A DNA stretch of 64,000 bases from Babylonia areolata (taxonomy: Eukaryota > Mollusca > Gastropoda > Neogastropoda > Buccinidae). Positions 1 to 37,492 of this stretch are shown piece by piece (within the stretch, counting starts at the first letter, position 1; each line of letters begins with the position of its first letter). Location of the stretch: contig NC_134876.1 of NCBI RefSeq assembly GCF_041734735.1, forward strand, positions 99,116,668 to 99,180,667. Direction: 5' to 3'. A model generated the notes under the pieces. That model saw nothing but the letters and a program-made list of their open reading frames with translations. It did not search any database and was not told where the DNA came from. The translations under genes were made by a program, and so were the position numbers.

Positions 1-285
1 CAGAACAGCAGAGGAGGCAACTGCTGTCCCGACTATCTGGGCTAGAATTTGATCATGGTGGAGAATGTCTTGCCCAAGTTACATCCCCGCTCTCTCAGCC
101 AAGGAGGTTTTACGACAGTCGGCGTTGGGATGGTTCCCCAAGGCCAACTAGCCCCTAAGACTGCAGCACTAAGAGCCAGTGCAATCTTGCCTCCTAATTT
201 CATAGTCATACTCATATTCCTTCACAAAAGACTAAGCTGTAAATGACTTCCCAGTGCAGTGGAGAAACCATTGATGTACCGTACA
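1..285 (+). repeat. Dispersed repeat family R5 (left edge)
   Basis: The 5' end lies outside or at the window start. It is the best-preserved copy of the family at 25918 and 38878 and abuts the tandem array at 310. Confidence 0.65.
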
Positions 286-309
286 GCGGTAACGTACATT
301 CTCAAGAAA

Positions 310-1080
310 TGCAGGCTGTCAGTGTAGACAAGCCATGTGTGTGTTGTTTCCTCAGTGTTCCCTCAGCCTATGTTAAAGCGTCAGAACATATAAAAATAGA
401 AAGCGGAACAGAAAGCGGAGCACAGATTGCGATAACGGTAAATTTCCGAGAAATGTAGACATTTAGTGTTGACAAGCCATGTATGTGTTCTCACATCGTC
501 AATATTGAGAAGAAAAAAAAAGAACAGAAAGCGAAGAACAGAGATAGCGATAACGGCAAAATTACTGAGAACTGTAGACTTTCAGTGTTGACAAGCCATG
601 TATGTGTTCTCATATCGTCGGCCATGAGTAGAAGAAGAAAGAACAGACAGCGAAGAACAGAGATTGCGATTATAACAAAATTTACGAAAGATGAAGACTT
701 TCAATACTGACAAGCCTTGTATGTGTACTACAATGATAAGCCTGGGGTAGAAAGAAAAAACCAGAACAGAAAGCGTAGAACAGAGAGAGCGATAACGGTA
801 AATTAATCAGAAATGCAGAATTACAATGATGACAAGCCGTGTGTGTGTTCTCCCATCGTCAGCGTGGAGTAGAAAAAAGAACAGAAAGCGAAGAATAGAT
901 ATGGCGATAACATAAATAAAATACAGAATTATTGTGTTGACAAGCCATGTGTGTGTTGTCTCGTGGTCAGCCAGGAGAAGAAGTAAAGAGGAACACAGAT
1001 TGCGATAACGTCAAATTCCCGATAACTGTCGACGTTCAATGTTGACAAGCCATGTACGCGTTCTCTCATGTCCCCCCCAG
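310..1080 (+). repeat. Splice-acceptor minisatellite before exon 1081 (about 115 bp x 7)
   Basis: The landmark GACAAGCCATGT recurs near 330, 471, 589, 708, 829, 940 and 1044. Each is followed 15-25 bp later by a CAG-like site and a GGAGAAGAAG- or GGAGTAGAA-like start, mirroring the real exon start CCTGGAGAAGAAG at 1081. The real exon edge is thus the last unit of the array. Confidence 0.8.
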
Positions 1081-25054
<23,974 letters not shown>

Positions 25055-25071
25055 TGGTTGCATCGCTATGA

Positions 25072-25077
25072 AATAAA
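25072..25077 (+). promoter_or_regulatory. Poly(A) signal AATAAA, probable 3' end of CAP-Gly gene
   Basis: A canonical AATAAA lies 18 bp after the TGA of the candidate terminal exon. AT-rich sequence follows. The assignment rests on position only. Confidence 0.4.
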
Positions 25078-25917
25078 GTTTAATGATAGTAATGATAATA
25101 CACTGAAGCAGGACACAAAATAAATGTGGGTACTTTGGGTACAGCAGTTTAGGGGCGATGACCAAAGTCTGACTATCACTTAGCATTTTTGTTACAGCAA
25201 GCACCAGTCTATTTTAGCATTTGAAATGGTGATTTACGTGTCATGCACCTATTTTATTTCCGTACAGAAATGTCTGCGCTTTTGTCACTGGATTTGTTCG
25301 AACGCGCCGAGTATTAGGTGTGCAGTTTGTTCAGTGCAGAGTGTGGAAGGTACTATAAAACAACATGGAAATTGTCTGTGTGTAAAGGACATGGCAGCTG
25401 CTTTATTCACAGTTAAGCTATGTTGTGTAATGAACGATGACATCCGGACTCATTTTGATGCCCGTGCTTTGGGACTGTTGATAGTTATGACGCCTTGACA
25501 TTGGAGAAGATGTTTAACAATGAATTTGTCTCTTGGAACTGATCGCTGCAATGTAATGATCCAGTTACTAGTTCTACAAATGATAAACAGTTGAGAATCT
25601 CAGTTTTGCATATAACAGTGTCAGTGTGTGCAGTATGAGAAATCCGTTGACCAAAAAAAAAAAAGTAATACAGCACTATAGATCACGTTACAATGTGGAG
25701 AAAGTTCGTGGAACAACACACAGGACACAGAAAGGACAGGAAGTTAGGAAAGATCACCTCATCATCTTCCCCGTACTGGCCTGATATACACACGGCAAAG
25801 TCTACATGGATTTTGACTTTCCATGGACATTTACCTCAGAACTCCAGTAACGAACCTGAATTGTCTTCAAAGTTGTTACCTGCATTTGGTCTCTGTGATT
25901 TTAATCGTCTCATATTA

Positions 25918-26340
25918 TGACCATCAGGATAGCAGATGAGGCAGCTGTTATCCCGACTATCTTGGCAAGAATTTGATTATAGCGGAGATTGTCATGTCCA
26001 AGTATCAGCCCCACTCTCTTTGCCAAGAGGGATTTAGGACAGTCGGCATTTGAACGGTTCCCCAAAACCAACTAGCCTTTATGACTTCAGCACTGAGAGT
26101 CAGTACTGTCGCTCTTCCTCGTTTGAGAGTCATAGTCCTTCACAACAGCTGATGCCAAAATGCATCCCCATTACATTAGAGAAACCCATGATCCTACAGC
26201 TCTCACTTTGGTGTTGGCCCAACTGTAAACTAATATCAGTCTTTGATATAAACCGAACGTTGAGCCGGGAATCAGTAGCCTGCCCATGGAGAACGTGAAA
26301 TAGGACATGCGCGGGTTTGCTGCTCACGGTTCTTTACATG
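25918..26340 (+). repeat. Dispersed repeat family R5
   Basis: It matches 1-285 and 38878-39200 over about 300 bp: CCCGACTATCTKGGC, GGACAGTCGGC, CCAACTAGCC and CAGCTCTCACTTTG. No open frame or terminal repeats are recognisable; unclassified. Confidence 0.65.
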
Positions 26341-27094
26341 GCCAATAGAAGGCCTTCACATTACCATAGAGCTTCATCCGTTTGGGAACCATGTCTTCCC
26401 AGTACACCATCCGTGTTCAACAAAAAAAAAAGATCAGGTGATATTTTGTACTGTGTGGACACGGTAGGACAAACATAGAGAGTGATTTAGAAGAGAACAC
26501 TGCGAACACGTGTTAAACACTTGGGATGTATGCACGCTATGGAGCAGCAGCAGTAAACGGGTTGAGAAAAGAATTAAAGTAACTGTTACCTTGGATCGTT
26601 AAGGCCAGGCTTGGCTAATATGTTACCGAACGTAATGAAATGAACACATTTTCTGTGTTACTGATTTTATGCTTTATGAGCTTGATATATATATGCCTTG
26701 AGCTACTGAAACTGAAACTGAAACTGCTTTATGATTTTATGGTCATCTATATAAACTGATTTCTTTGTTGTCCAAAATTCATTTTTAAACGATTCAGTCA
26801 TAAAAGAGAATTGTGTTTTACTTGCAGTGCCGTTGTATGGTCGTGTCGTTTTCCTTCACTCCTGGTTTCAGCGTTCAGAGGCAAGTCCAGTGCCGTAGAA
26901 ACTGTGGTGGACACGAATCGACCAAAGCCTCGGATGCAGACCTTTGTTTTCTTGTCCTTAGTGCTTTGTGTGCTGGAGACGTGTGCTGATTTATTCAATA
27001 CTTGTGCCTCTGTGGATTACTGTATGCTGTATGATCGGCTAGACTTGGGTTAATCAGCGCTGTTTTACACTCTTCTTGACCTCGTGTGCCAATG

Positions 27095-27660
27095 TTTTCT
27101 TCCCGTCCCAACACTGCCCTTCCATCCCAACGCTCCCCTTCAACTGCCCTTCCTCCCATCACCTGCCCTTCCAACTCTTCCCAACGCTGTCCCCCAACAC
27201 TGCCCTTCCATCCCAACACTGCCCTTCCGTCCCAACACTGCCCTTCCGTCCCAACGCTGCCCTTCCGTCCCAACACTGCCCTTCCATCCCAACACTGCCC
27301 TTCCATCCCAACGCTGCCCTTCCATCCCATCCCAACGCTGCCCTTCCTCCCAACGCTGCCCTTCCATCCCAACACTGCCCTCCCAGCCCAACAGTCCTTC
27401 CATCTCAACACTGCCCTCCCAGCCCAACAGTCCTTCCATCCCAACACTGCCCTTCCATCCCAACACTGCCCTCCAACACTGCCCTTCCATCCCATCCCAA
27501 CACTGCCCTTCCATCCCAACACTGCCCTTCCATCCCAACACTGCCCTTCCATCCCAACGCTGCCCTTCCATCCCAACACTTTCCTCCAACACTGCCCTTC
27601 CATCCGAACACTGCCCTTCCATCCCAACAGTCCTTCCATCCCAATGCTGTCCTGTAAAAA
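27095..27660. repeat. 20-bp CCTTCCATCCCAACACTGCC array
   Basis: About 28 units with small variants. It reads open in several frames on both strands; not coding. Confidence 0.95.
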
Positions 27661-27744
27661 TGATGTATATCCATCTCAGTGCTGTCCTTTTTCTGAGCTG
27701 CCCCCACCCACACCCCCACCCACCCATCCCCCAGCCTCAGTGAT

Positions 27745-27870
27745 GCCCATCGTCCACCCCATTCTGCATGTCTGAGGTTCTCTCCCGCACTATTCCATCG
27801 TCCACCCCATTCTGCATGTCTGAGGTTCTCTCCCGCACTATTCCATCGTCCACCCCATTCACCATGTCTG
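27745..27870. repeat. 48-bp x 3 tandem repeat
   Basis: CATCGTCCACCCCATTCTGC followed by ATGTCTGAGGTTCTCTCCCG occurs twice fully, with a third partial copy. Confidence 0.85.
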
Positions 27871-28199
27871 GCGTTCTTTTTCTACCCACACTCTCTGCTG
27901 GGATCATCACCAGGGGATGTATGCACAACAGCGTTGGACTGATCATTTTGACTGTGTGAACATTTCTTCACATACCTAGGTACGCATGCTGTCGGGCTCT
28001 GTTGAACAGACTGATCGATTTGACCGCCTGTGCATTCGCTTCCGTACATGAACGTGCTTCAAGGATCAACGAAAGAGATCGTTTTGATTTACAGGCTGTA
28101 CCGGAGTGGTTGTTCTTCCCTTGGGCATGTTCTTTCACATGCATGCTTATGAGTGCTTGGGAGGGAGGGACCGTGCTTACTAATTCAAACAAGAGCATA

Positions 28200-28202
28200 C
28201 AG

Positions 28203-28254
<52 letters not shown>

Positions 28255-28345
28255 CACGCACATAATCATTTACTCACGCACGCATGTATATACCGCACAA
28301 CACACAAACAAACGCATGCATATTCGCACACCACACACACACATT

Positions 28346-28382
<37 letters not shown>

Positions 28383-28480
28383 GCACACACATACACACTC
28401 ATTTACACTCTCACACCAATCCACACTCACATACCCACTCACACACACACTATTAAACACACACACACACTCTCTCTCTC

Positions 28481-28514
<34 letters not shown>

Positions 28515-28560
28515 ATACACACAAGCGCGCGCTCCGCCTCCCTCACCCTTCACCCCCACA
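28200..28560. repeat. CA and CT microsatellite cluster
   Basis: CA runs near 28203-28250 and 28480-28512 and a CT run at 28352-28380. No gene. Confidence 0.92.
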
Positions 28561-28949
28561 CCCCACCTCGTACACACTTACAACCTGACAAACGAAGCTT
28601 CAAAACAACAAACAGAAAAACCGCGAATATGACTTCGTTTGAAAACCACCGTCCCTCTCTGTATTTCAGGACCGAAGTCCTCTGGACTTTTCGACACACC
28701 ACGGCCCGCCCACCCCCACCCCCACCCCTGCACACCACTCCCACACGCTCTCCCCCGTCCTCCCCCCCCCCCACACACACACACACACCCTGGAATGCCC
28801 TGCACCTTCTTGTTTGATGCCGAGAGACAACCTTGTTCAGACAAGCACCTCCAACAGGTTGAACACACTGGTTGACAGTTCCCACGCTTGACTTGTTCCC
28901 TCATACCAACTTCTTTGCCAAGAGTCTGATTCCTCTGTTACCCACCCCT

Positions 28950-29890
28950 CTCTCGCTCTCTCTCTATGTCTCTCTCCCACTGTGCCTCTCCCTCTCTCTC
29001 TCCTCCTCCCCTCCCACTCTGTCCCTCCCTCTCTCTCTCTCTCTCTCCCCTCCCACTGTCTCTCTCTCCCCTCCCACTCTGTTCCCCCCTCTCTCCCCCC
29101 CTCACCCCCTCACCTCCCACTGTCTCTCTCTCTCCCTCTACCCTCCTCGCCCACTGTCGCTCTCTCTCCCACTGTCTCTCTCTCCCCTCCTCTCTCTCTC
29201 TCTCCTCTCACTGTCTCTCTCTCTCCTCCCACTCTGTTCCCCCCTCTCTCTCCCCTCCCACTGTCTCTCTCCCCCCCTCCCACTGTCCCTCTCTCTCTCC
29301 CCCCTCTCTCTCTCCCACTCTCTCTCTCTCCCTCTCTACCCTCCTCGCCCACTGTCGCTCTCTCTCCCACTCTGTCCCCCTCTCTCTCCCCTCCCACTGT
29401 CTCTCTCTCTCCCCTCCCACTGTCTCTCTCCCCCCCCTCCCACTGTCCCTCTCTCTCCCCCCCTCTCTCTCTCCCACTGTCTCTCTCTCTCCCTCTCTAC
29501 CCTCCTCGCCCACTGTCGCTCTCTCTCCCACTCTGTCCCCCTCTCTCTCTCCCCTCCCACTGTCTCTCTCTGTCCCCTCCCACTCTGTCCCTCCCCCCCC
29601 CACCTCCCACTGTCTCTCTCTGTCCCCTCCCACTGTCTCTCTCTGTCCCCTCCCACTCTGTCCCTCCCCCCCCCACCTCCCACTGTCTCTCTCTCTCTCT
29701 CCCTCTACCCTCCTCGCCCATTGTCGCTCTCTCTCCCACTCTGTCCCTCTCTCCCCCCTCTCTCTCCCACTGTCTCTCTCTCTCCCTCTCTACCCTCCTC
29801 GCCCACTGTCGCTCTCTCTCCCACTGTCTCTCTCTCCCCTCCTCTCCCACTCTCCTCACCCCTACACCTCTCTCTCTCTCACACACACAC
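28950..29890. repeat. Polypyrimidine CTCTCCCCTCCCACTGT array
   Basis: About 940 bp of CT/CCCT sequence with a recurring CTCCCACTGTCTCTCTCTC motif and a larger unit that contains CTACCCTCCTCGCCCACTGT. The plus-strand frames of 336-422 codons are Ser/Pro/Leu artefacts. Confidence 0.93.
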
Positions 29891-30550
29891 ACTTTTTCTC
29901 TCACTCTGTATGTGTTATTCTGTCTTCGCCTCTATCTCTCTCTCTCTCTCTCTGTTTCTGTCACTTTCTACATTGATATTGATGTTTACGATTCCTGCTC
30001 CTTTTTTCACGTTTTCTTCTCTCTTTTTTTCTCCCTTCTCTCTTGATCATTATCTGCATTTTCCGTCTCGGGATTTTATTTTTGTTTTCATAACGCTTTC
30101 TTTTTTTTTTCTTTCTTTCATCATCCATTTTGTATGTTGATGTCTTGTTTGACCTTTTTCCTGATCTTCATTCTCTGCTGATGTGCCTTTGATGATGTTT
30201 GTGTTTGTCTTTTTTTATCTTGTTATGTTGTGTTACTATGATTGTGATTGTTATTATTTTGATTATGATTACGATGATTGTTATGATTGCTTTGTAATTA
30301 TTATGATTTATTAATATTATTATTATTATTTTCATCATCATCATTATCGATATTATTTTCTCTAGAGCTGACGACGAAAACTCTGTTGGATCTCTGTTAT
30401 GCTTCTACCTAGTGATGAAAAATACTGCTCAGTAATTGGCGACATTTTACCTATATTATATCATTATTATGATATAATTACACATTATACCTGTATACTT
30501 TACTGAACAATATCAAACGAACAAACTCGAAATCTTCCATTTGGTTTCTT
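29891..30550. other. AT-rich intergenic sequence
   Basis: T-rich, with ATT/ATC runs near 30300-30350. No gene seen. Confidence 0.6.
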
Positions 30551-30571
30551 GAATGAGGTGGTGTGACTGTG

Positions 30572-30602
<31 letters not shown>

Positions 30603-30899
30603 CCCCCGAAGTCACATGCATGTCTGTGCTTGCAGTGACCATGCAGATTATTGGAGGTGTGTTCACAGGGATTTCTCGGGTCTTTCTCGCTCCCGTGTCT
30701 GAAGGGCGTTGTAATGTTGAATGGATATTAAAAGCTTTTGTCATTCTCTGTCTCTCTCTGTCTGTCTCTCTCTTGCCTCAGATTGTATATTTTCACTGGC
30801 TTCACACAAACTTCACAGAAAAGCTTAACAGTTTCGTAAAAAAAATTTTAAAAAATAATATTAAAAATGTTTTCACAAAATATTATTAAAAAAAGATGA

Positions 30900-31131
30900 T
30901 TAACTCACTCAGTACGGCCAGTCCTCTCTTCTCCTCTACACAGACACCTCGGATGTCCAGTGGGTGTCTCAGTGACCCAACCTTTAGCTTCCGTCGTCAG
31001 AATTGTGGTATTCTTTGTCAACATTCACCTCTTCAGTGTAAGAGCCTTCCGCTTGCAATATTTTGATGATGGTAAGTGGGGTGAAACGCTGTTAACGTCG
31101 TCTTTTTGGCCGTTCGTATGGAGAGAGTTAA
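30900..31131 (+). mobile_element. 232-bp TTAA-bounded MITE, copy 1
   Basis: It starts TTAACTCACTCAGTACGGCC and ends CCGTTCGTATGGAGAGAGTTAA. The two ends form an imperfect inverted repeat (CTCACTCAGTACG against CTCTCTCCRTACG) and TTAA flanks both sides, the target of piggyBac-type transposases. No coding capacity, so it is non-autonomous. Confidence 0.85.
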
Positions 31132-31423
31132 AATTCTACACACCGCAAGTAGTGATAGAGAACTGAAACTGAATTTTCGCTCTGTTGGTATTTTATGGCG
31201 GTAAAACTTGGGAATAATCCGGTGAGCTAGAACCCCCTGTTCTATTACTGCTCCTCATTATGTCCCACAGCTATTAGCCTGTGAATGTGGACATGCGGCT
31301 CCGCTCTGCATTGGGATACAGCATATATGTTGTTGTTGTTTTTTTTATCAGATCGTCATGGGCCATTGATTATTCACGCACGGTACTTTGTGGTTGAGAG
31401 GCAATGGTAGAGAGATTTATATA

Positions 31424-31459
<36 letters not shown>

Positions 31460-31767
31460 ATTCACAGGGGTTCGTTCCGGTATGCCGCTCACTCCGTGCC
31501 ACGTCCTTTCAGACAGATCATCCATGGGCTTTTCACCAGGACAGAAAGTTCCGATCGGCTGGCTATGTGTACATATATATGTAAAGAATACTTAACAGTG
31601 GAACTCCAAATCACAAACCGATCATGCGTATGCGCACGCCAAAATCACTCAAGAGTCGAAACACGTGAAGATTACTACTACTACAACTTCAGCTGATGTA
31701 TACGTGCACACTACACACCAACACGCGCTCGCTCGTAAAAGGCTCAATGTGATGAATGATGTGGACA
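31132..31767. other. Intergenic sequence, no gene seen
   Basis: Unique sequence with a TG run at 31428-31457. Confidence 0.6.
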
Positions 31768-31945
31768 CATATAGCGCCTATCTTCGATCGGAGACTAAAC
31801 TCCACGCGCTTTACAAACTCGGGGTCATTTGCACAACAGGCTGCCAACATGGGTAGAGCCGACTCACGGCTGCCACTGGGCGCTCATCATTCGTTTCCTG
31901 TGTTATTCGATCAGATTTCATGCACGCACGCACGCACACTCAGAC
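31768..31945 (+). repeat. Dispersed repeat 'TATATAGCGC...' second copy
   Basis: Matches 1411-1570 through GCGCTTTACAAAC and GGGCGCTCATCATTCGTTTC, ending in an ACGC run and ACTCAGACAAAA. Confidence 0.7.
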
Positions 31946-32097
31946 AAAATATAACTTGCGATACCATTCGGTTCGCCAAACTATCCTAGGGCACGTGCCG
32001 GCCTTGACTGCTCCATCCGAACACGCTATTCACATAACCCGCGCGTGCACGTTTGTGTGTCGGTGTCTGAGTTGTGCGTGTGCACGTGGGTGCATGC

Positions 32098-32130
<33 letters not shown>

Positions 32131-32154
32131 GCTCAGATGGAGGTGAGAGGAATG

Positions 32155-35100
32155 GAGGCAGACACAGAGACAGGAGGAAGAGACAGGAGGATGCAGACAC
32201 AGACAGGAGGACGTACACAGAGAGACAGGATGCAGACACAGACAGGATGCAGAGACAGGAGGATGCAGACAGACAGGAGGATGCAGACAGAGACAGGAGG
32301 ATGCAGACAGACAGGAGGATGCAGACACAGAGACAGGAGGATGCAGACAGAGACAGGAGGATGCAGACACAGACAGGAGGATGCAGACACACAGACAGGA
32401 TGATGCACAGAGACAGGAGGATGCAGACACAGAGACAGGAGGATGCAGACACAGAGACAGGAGGATGCAGACAGACAGGAGGATGCAGACAGAGACAGGA
32501 GGATGCAGACAGAGACAGGAGGATGCAGACAGAGAGACAGGAGGATGCAGACAGACAGGAGGATGCAGACAGAGACAGGAGGATGCAGACAGAGACAGGA
32601 GGATGTAGACACACAGACAGGAGGATGCAGACACAGAGACAGGAGGATGCAGACACACAGACAGGAGGATGCAGACACAGAGACAGGAGGATGCAGACAC
32701 AGAGACAGGAGGATGCAGACAGAGACAGGAGGATGCAGACACACAGACAGGAGGATGCAGACACACAGACAGGATGCAGAGACAGGAGGATGCAGACACA
32801 GAGACAGGAGGATGCAGACAGAGAGACAGGAGGATGCAGACACAGAGACAGGAGGATGCAGACAGAGACAGGAGGATGCAGACACAGAGACAGGAGGATG
32901 CAGACACACAGACAGGATGCAGAGACAGGAGGATGCAGACAGAGAGACAGGAGGATGCAGACACAGAGACAGGAGGATGCAGACAGAGAGACAGGAGGAT
33001 GCAGACACAGAGACAGGAGGATGCAGACAGACAGGAGGATGCAGACACAGAGACAGGAGGATGCAGACACACAGACAGGATGCAGAGACAGGAGGATGCT
33101 GAGAGAGACAGGTGGATGCAGACACAGAGACAGGAGGATGCTGAGAGAGACAGGTGGATGCAGACACAGAGACAGGAGGATGCTGAGAGAGACAGGTGGA
33201 TGCAGACAGGAGGATGCAGACAGGAGGATGCAGACAGAGAGACAGGAGGATGCAGACAGACAGGAGGATGCAGACAGAGACAGGATGCAGAGACAGGAGG
33301 ATGCAGACAGAGACAGGAGGATGCAGACACAGAGACAGGAGGATGCAGACACAGACAGGAGGATGCAGACACAGAGACAGGAGGGTGCAGACACAGAGAC
33401 AGGAGGGTGCAGACAGGAGGGTGCAGACACAGACAGGAGGGTGCAGACACAGACAGGAGGATGCAGACACAGACAGGAGGATGCAGACACAGAGACAGGA
33501 GGATGCAGACAGAGACAGGAGGATGCAGACACAGACAGGAGGATGCAGACAGAGACAGGAGGGTGCAGACACAGAGACAGGAGGGTGCAGACACAGACAG
33601 GAGGGTGCAGACACAGACAGGAGGATGCAGACAGAGACAGGAGGATGCAGACACAGAGACAGGAGGATGCAGACACAGACAGGAGGATGCAGACACAGAG
33701 ACAGGAGGATGCAGACAGACAGGAGGATGCAGACAGAGACAGGAGGATGCTGAGAGAGACAGGTGGATGCAGACACAGAGACAGGAGGATGCTGAGAGAG
33801 ACAGGTGGATGCAGACACAGAGACAGGAGGATGCTGAGAGAGACAGGAGGATGCTGAGACAGACAGGAGGATGCAAACACAGAGACAGGAGGATGCAGAC
33901 ACACAGACAGGAGGATGCAGACAGGAGGATGCAGACACAGACAGGAGGATGCAGACAGGAGGATGCAGACACAGAGACAGGAGGATGCAGACAGGAGGAT
34001 GCAGACAGACAGGTGGATGCAGACAGACAGGTGGATGCAGACACAGAGACAGGAGGATGCAGACACAGAGACAGGAGGATGCAGACACAGAGACAGGAGG
34101 ATGCAGACACAGAGACAGGAGGATGCAGACAGGAGGATGCAGACACAGACAGGAGGATGCAGACACAGACAGGAGGATGCAGACACAGACAGGAGGATGC
34201 AGACACAGACAGGAGGATGCAGACAGGAGGATGCAGACACAGACAGGAGGATGCAGACACAGACAGGAGGATGCAGACACAGACAGGAGGATGCAGACAC
34301 AGAGACAGGTGGATGCAGACAGAGACAGGAGGATGCAGACACACAGACAGGTGGATGCAGACAGAGACAGGAGGGTGCAGACACAGAGACAGGAGGATGC
34401 AGACACAGACAGGAGGATGCAGACACAGAGACAGGAGGATGCAGACACAGACAGGAGGATGCAGACACAGAGACAGGAGGATGCAGACACAGAGACAGGA
34501 GGATGCAGACACAGACAGGAGGATGCAGACACAGAGACAGGAGGATGCAGACACAGAGACAGGAGGATGCAGACACAGACAGGAGGATGCAGACACAGAG
34601 ACAGGAGGATGTAGACACAGAGACAGGAGGAGTATGCAGACACAGACAGGAGGATGCAGACACAGACAGGAGGATGCAGACACAGACAGGAGGATGTAGA
34701 CACAGAGACAGGAGGATGTAGACACAGAGACAGGAGGATGCAGACACAGAGACAGGAGGATGCAGACAGGAGGATGCAGACACAGAGACAGGAGGAGTAT
34801 GCAGACACAGACAGGAGGATGCAGACACAGAGACAGGAGGATGTAGACAGTGAGACAGGAGGATGCAGACACAGAGACAGGAGGATGTAGACACAGACAG
34901 GAGGATGCAGACACAGACAGGAGGATGCAGACACAGACAGGAGGATGCAGACACAGACAGGAGGATGCAGACACAGAGACAGGAGGATGTAGACACAGAC
35001 AGGAGGATGCAGACACAGACAGGAGGATGCAGACACAGAGACAGGAGGATGTAGACAGTGAGACAGGAGGATGCAGACACAGAGACAGGAGGATGTAGAC

Positions 35101-35450
35101 AGTCAGACAGGAGGATGCAGACACAGACAGGAGGATGCAGACACAGACAGGAGGATGCAGACACAGAGACAGGAGGATGCTGACACAGAGACAGGAGGAT
35201 GCAGACACAGACAGGAGGATGCAGACACAGAGACAGGAGGATGCAGACAGGAGGATGCAGACACAGAGACAGGAGGATGCAGACAGAGACAGGAGGATGC
35301 AGACACAGACAGGAGGATGCAGACACAGAGACAGGAGGATGCAGACACAGAGACAGGAGGATGCAGACAGAGACAGGAGGATGCAGACACAGACAGGACG
35401 ATGCAGACACAGACAGGACGATGCAGACAGGAGGATGCAGACACAGAGGC
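32155..35450. repeat. 3.3-kb GACAGGAGGATGCAGACACA minisatellite
   Basis: Units of 12, 16, 18, 20 and 22 bp mix GGAGGATGCAGACA with optional CAGAGA pieces. Stop codons are rare in all frames, so it yields spurious frames of up to 1143 codons on the minus strand. No splice or promoter context. Confidence 0.97.
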
Positions 35451-37492
35451 GGACATATCAAAAAGCCCGCGAGTTGGTGTGGGCTCTTTGATCTGCAGTC
35501 CCTGTGTGACCTTGCAGCTTAGTTGACTGAACGATTTGCGGAGTTCACTTCCATCCGTTTTCTCAGCAAGTATTTCTACCTCTTTGCGCCGCTTTCTGTG
35601 CATGAACGGATTTTTACTGTAATGGAAGGCATTGGTATCACGTTCGGGATATTTTCATGATGTACACAACAAACAGAAACGCCACAAAAAAAGAAAATTA
35701 AAAATAACAAAATTAAAAATAACAAAATTAAAAATAACAAAATTAAAAATAACAAAATTAAAAATAAAAAACAGCTCACGCGCTCGCGCGCTCACACACA
35801 CAGAGAAAATTTGTAGTGGGAAGCAATCTTTCATTGTCCTTGCACAATTGATTCAATCACAATACACCAACACACCCCCACAACGAAGCAGTTATAAAGC
35901 AAGGACAAATGACATCCAGACTGATTGTACTGAGTTAGCACCAGCAGTACTATAAAATAATTATGCCCTGTCGCTCAAATCCTTTGTGGCCTGGATATTT
36001 TGATACAAAATTGTTTCTAAAAACCTTGCCCCTGCCTAAAGTACAGGAAATGCAAACTGTATGGGTGCAAATAGTAGCATTCACAGGCAGTTCGTTTAAA
36101 GGGGCTTTCTAGTGCCTTTATGTTCAAATTCATCTCATCACACACACACGCACGCGCACGAACGCACACACACCGATAATCACCGTTTTTATGACTAAAG
36201 GGCATTTGATAAAAGTTGCCAAATCTTAAAATCTGTCCAAACTCCATGTTATTCACGTGTCGACAATTTCCACTTTGCTTCAGATTTCACTATCTCGTGA
36301 AAGGAAAAACATGCATACCACAATGCTGACAAACATTTTCCATATCACATTCTATCTCTCTGCCATTTGCGTGGCATCACCGCTTCCAAAAACAGCTCAG
36401 GCTTGTTTTACACTGAACGCGGCAATCGGTTAAAAAAAAAAATTAGAAACCGAAATAAAAGTGGTGGTATAAAATGAACTGGAAAATAAAACCTACAAGA
36501 CACCCATTCTCCTTAACATATATACATGTTACTGTCGAGTCGTCTCCTTAAGGTGCTGTGACAAATGCTTACAACACTGTAATAACATAAGCGGTTATTG
36601 CAATATCACTCACACACACGCACTGACCCACACATTGACGCCGCACGCACGCATACGCGCGATATCAAAACTCGTTAAGTGGACCGGACCAAAAAAAATA
36701 CAGGAGACGACTTTCGTCAGAAGAAAATGTTTCCAGAGAAAACGCCGGAGCAGGAAGAGGCTGACAGAAAAGGGACGCCAAACGACAGGCCGGAGCTTCC
36801 ATGCTGGTGCTGACATCACAGACAGTCCCCTGGTGTCCCTTCAGTGTGTGGCCGTTGTGCAGGTGACACGTCACCTGATCGGTGTATTGTACAAAAAAAA
36901 GAGCTGAGCCTTGGGCAGCGTTGGTCTTGCCATAGTCAATGGATTGTATCAATTCATGAATTATTGTTCGTCACGAGTGTACCTGCATCGTTATTTAATA
37001 CTGATTTTGAGTATTTTATCCAGTTTGGGGGGGGGGGGGGGGTTAATACACGAAAAATATGAAATCATATCTTTAAAAATTCCTGTGCATGAATACAGTA
37101 TTTACACGAATCTTCCAGCCACGATTTACCGGTTGCTACATGGAACATCAAAACACTCAGTGTAAAGCTCAGCATATTTGCTTTATCCAGAAAACAGTCA
37201 ACGATACACGTGTTTTTCTTGCTGCGATGACCGATATCGCCGATTTCGGATTACAACGCAACACTGAGAGTTGGACGCTGCCTTGGAGCACCACGGAATA
37301 GCCGGGTCATGAGCAGAAATGACAACCCTTTGTCATGGTGTCAAGTCCTTCCACTCTCCCCATTCCCTCATACACACATACGAGCGCGCGCACTCCACAC
37401 ACACTACACATATTACACACAACTGTCTCAGATCCCTGTGGAGACCATGGCTGGCTGCACGTGTCTCCGCGGCACCAGAAGGACCAGCGGAA
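35451..37492. other. Intergenic sequence and gene A 3' flank
   Basis: Contains five copies of a 15-bp AAAATTAAAAATAAC repeat (35693-35768), a G-run near 37026 and otherwise unique sequence. The 3' UTR of gene A should lie at its right end. Confidence 0.6.

Noticed and set aside
28669-28817. Possible exon after TATTTCAG at 28669
   Set aside because: Sequence runs into C-rich and CA simple repeats, and no donor or phase partner was found.
28872-30140. 422-codon Ser/Leu/Pro frame
   Set aside because: Polypyrimidine array; equally open in other frames.
32026-35461. Frames of 1060 and 1143 codons on the minus strand and 645-676 on the plus strand
   Set aside because: Pure translation of a short tandem repeat that is open in several frames at once; no splice sites, start context or domain.
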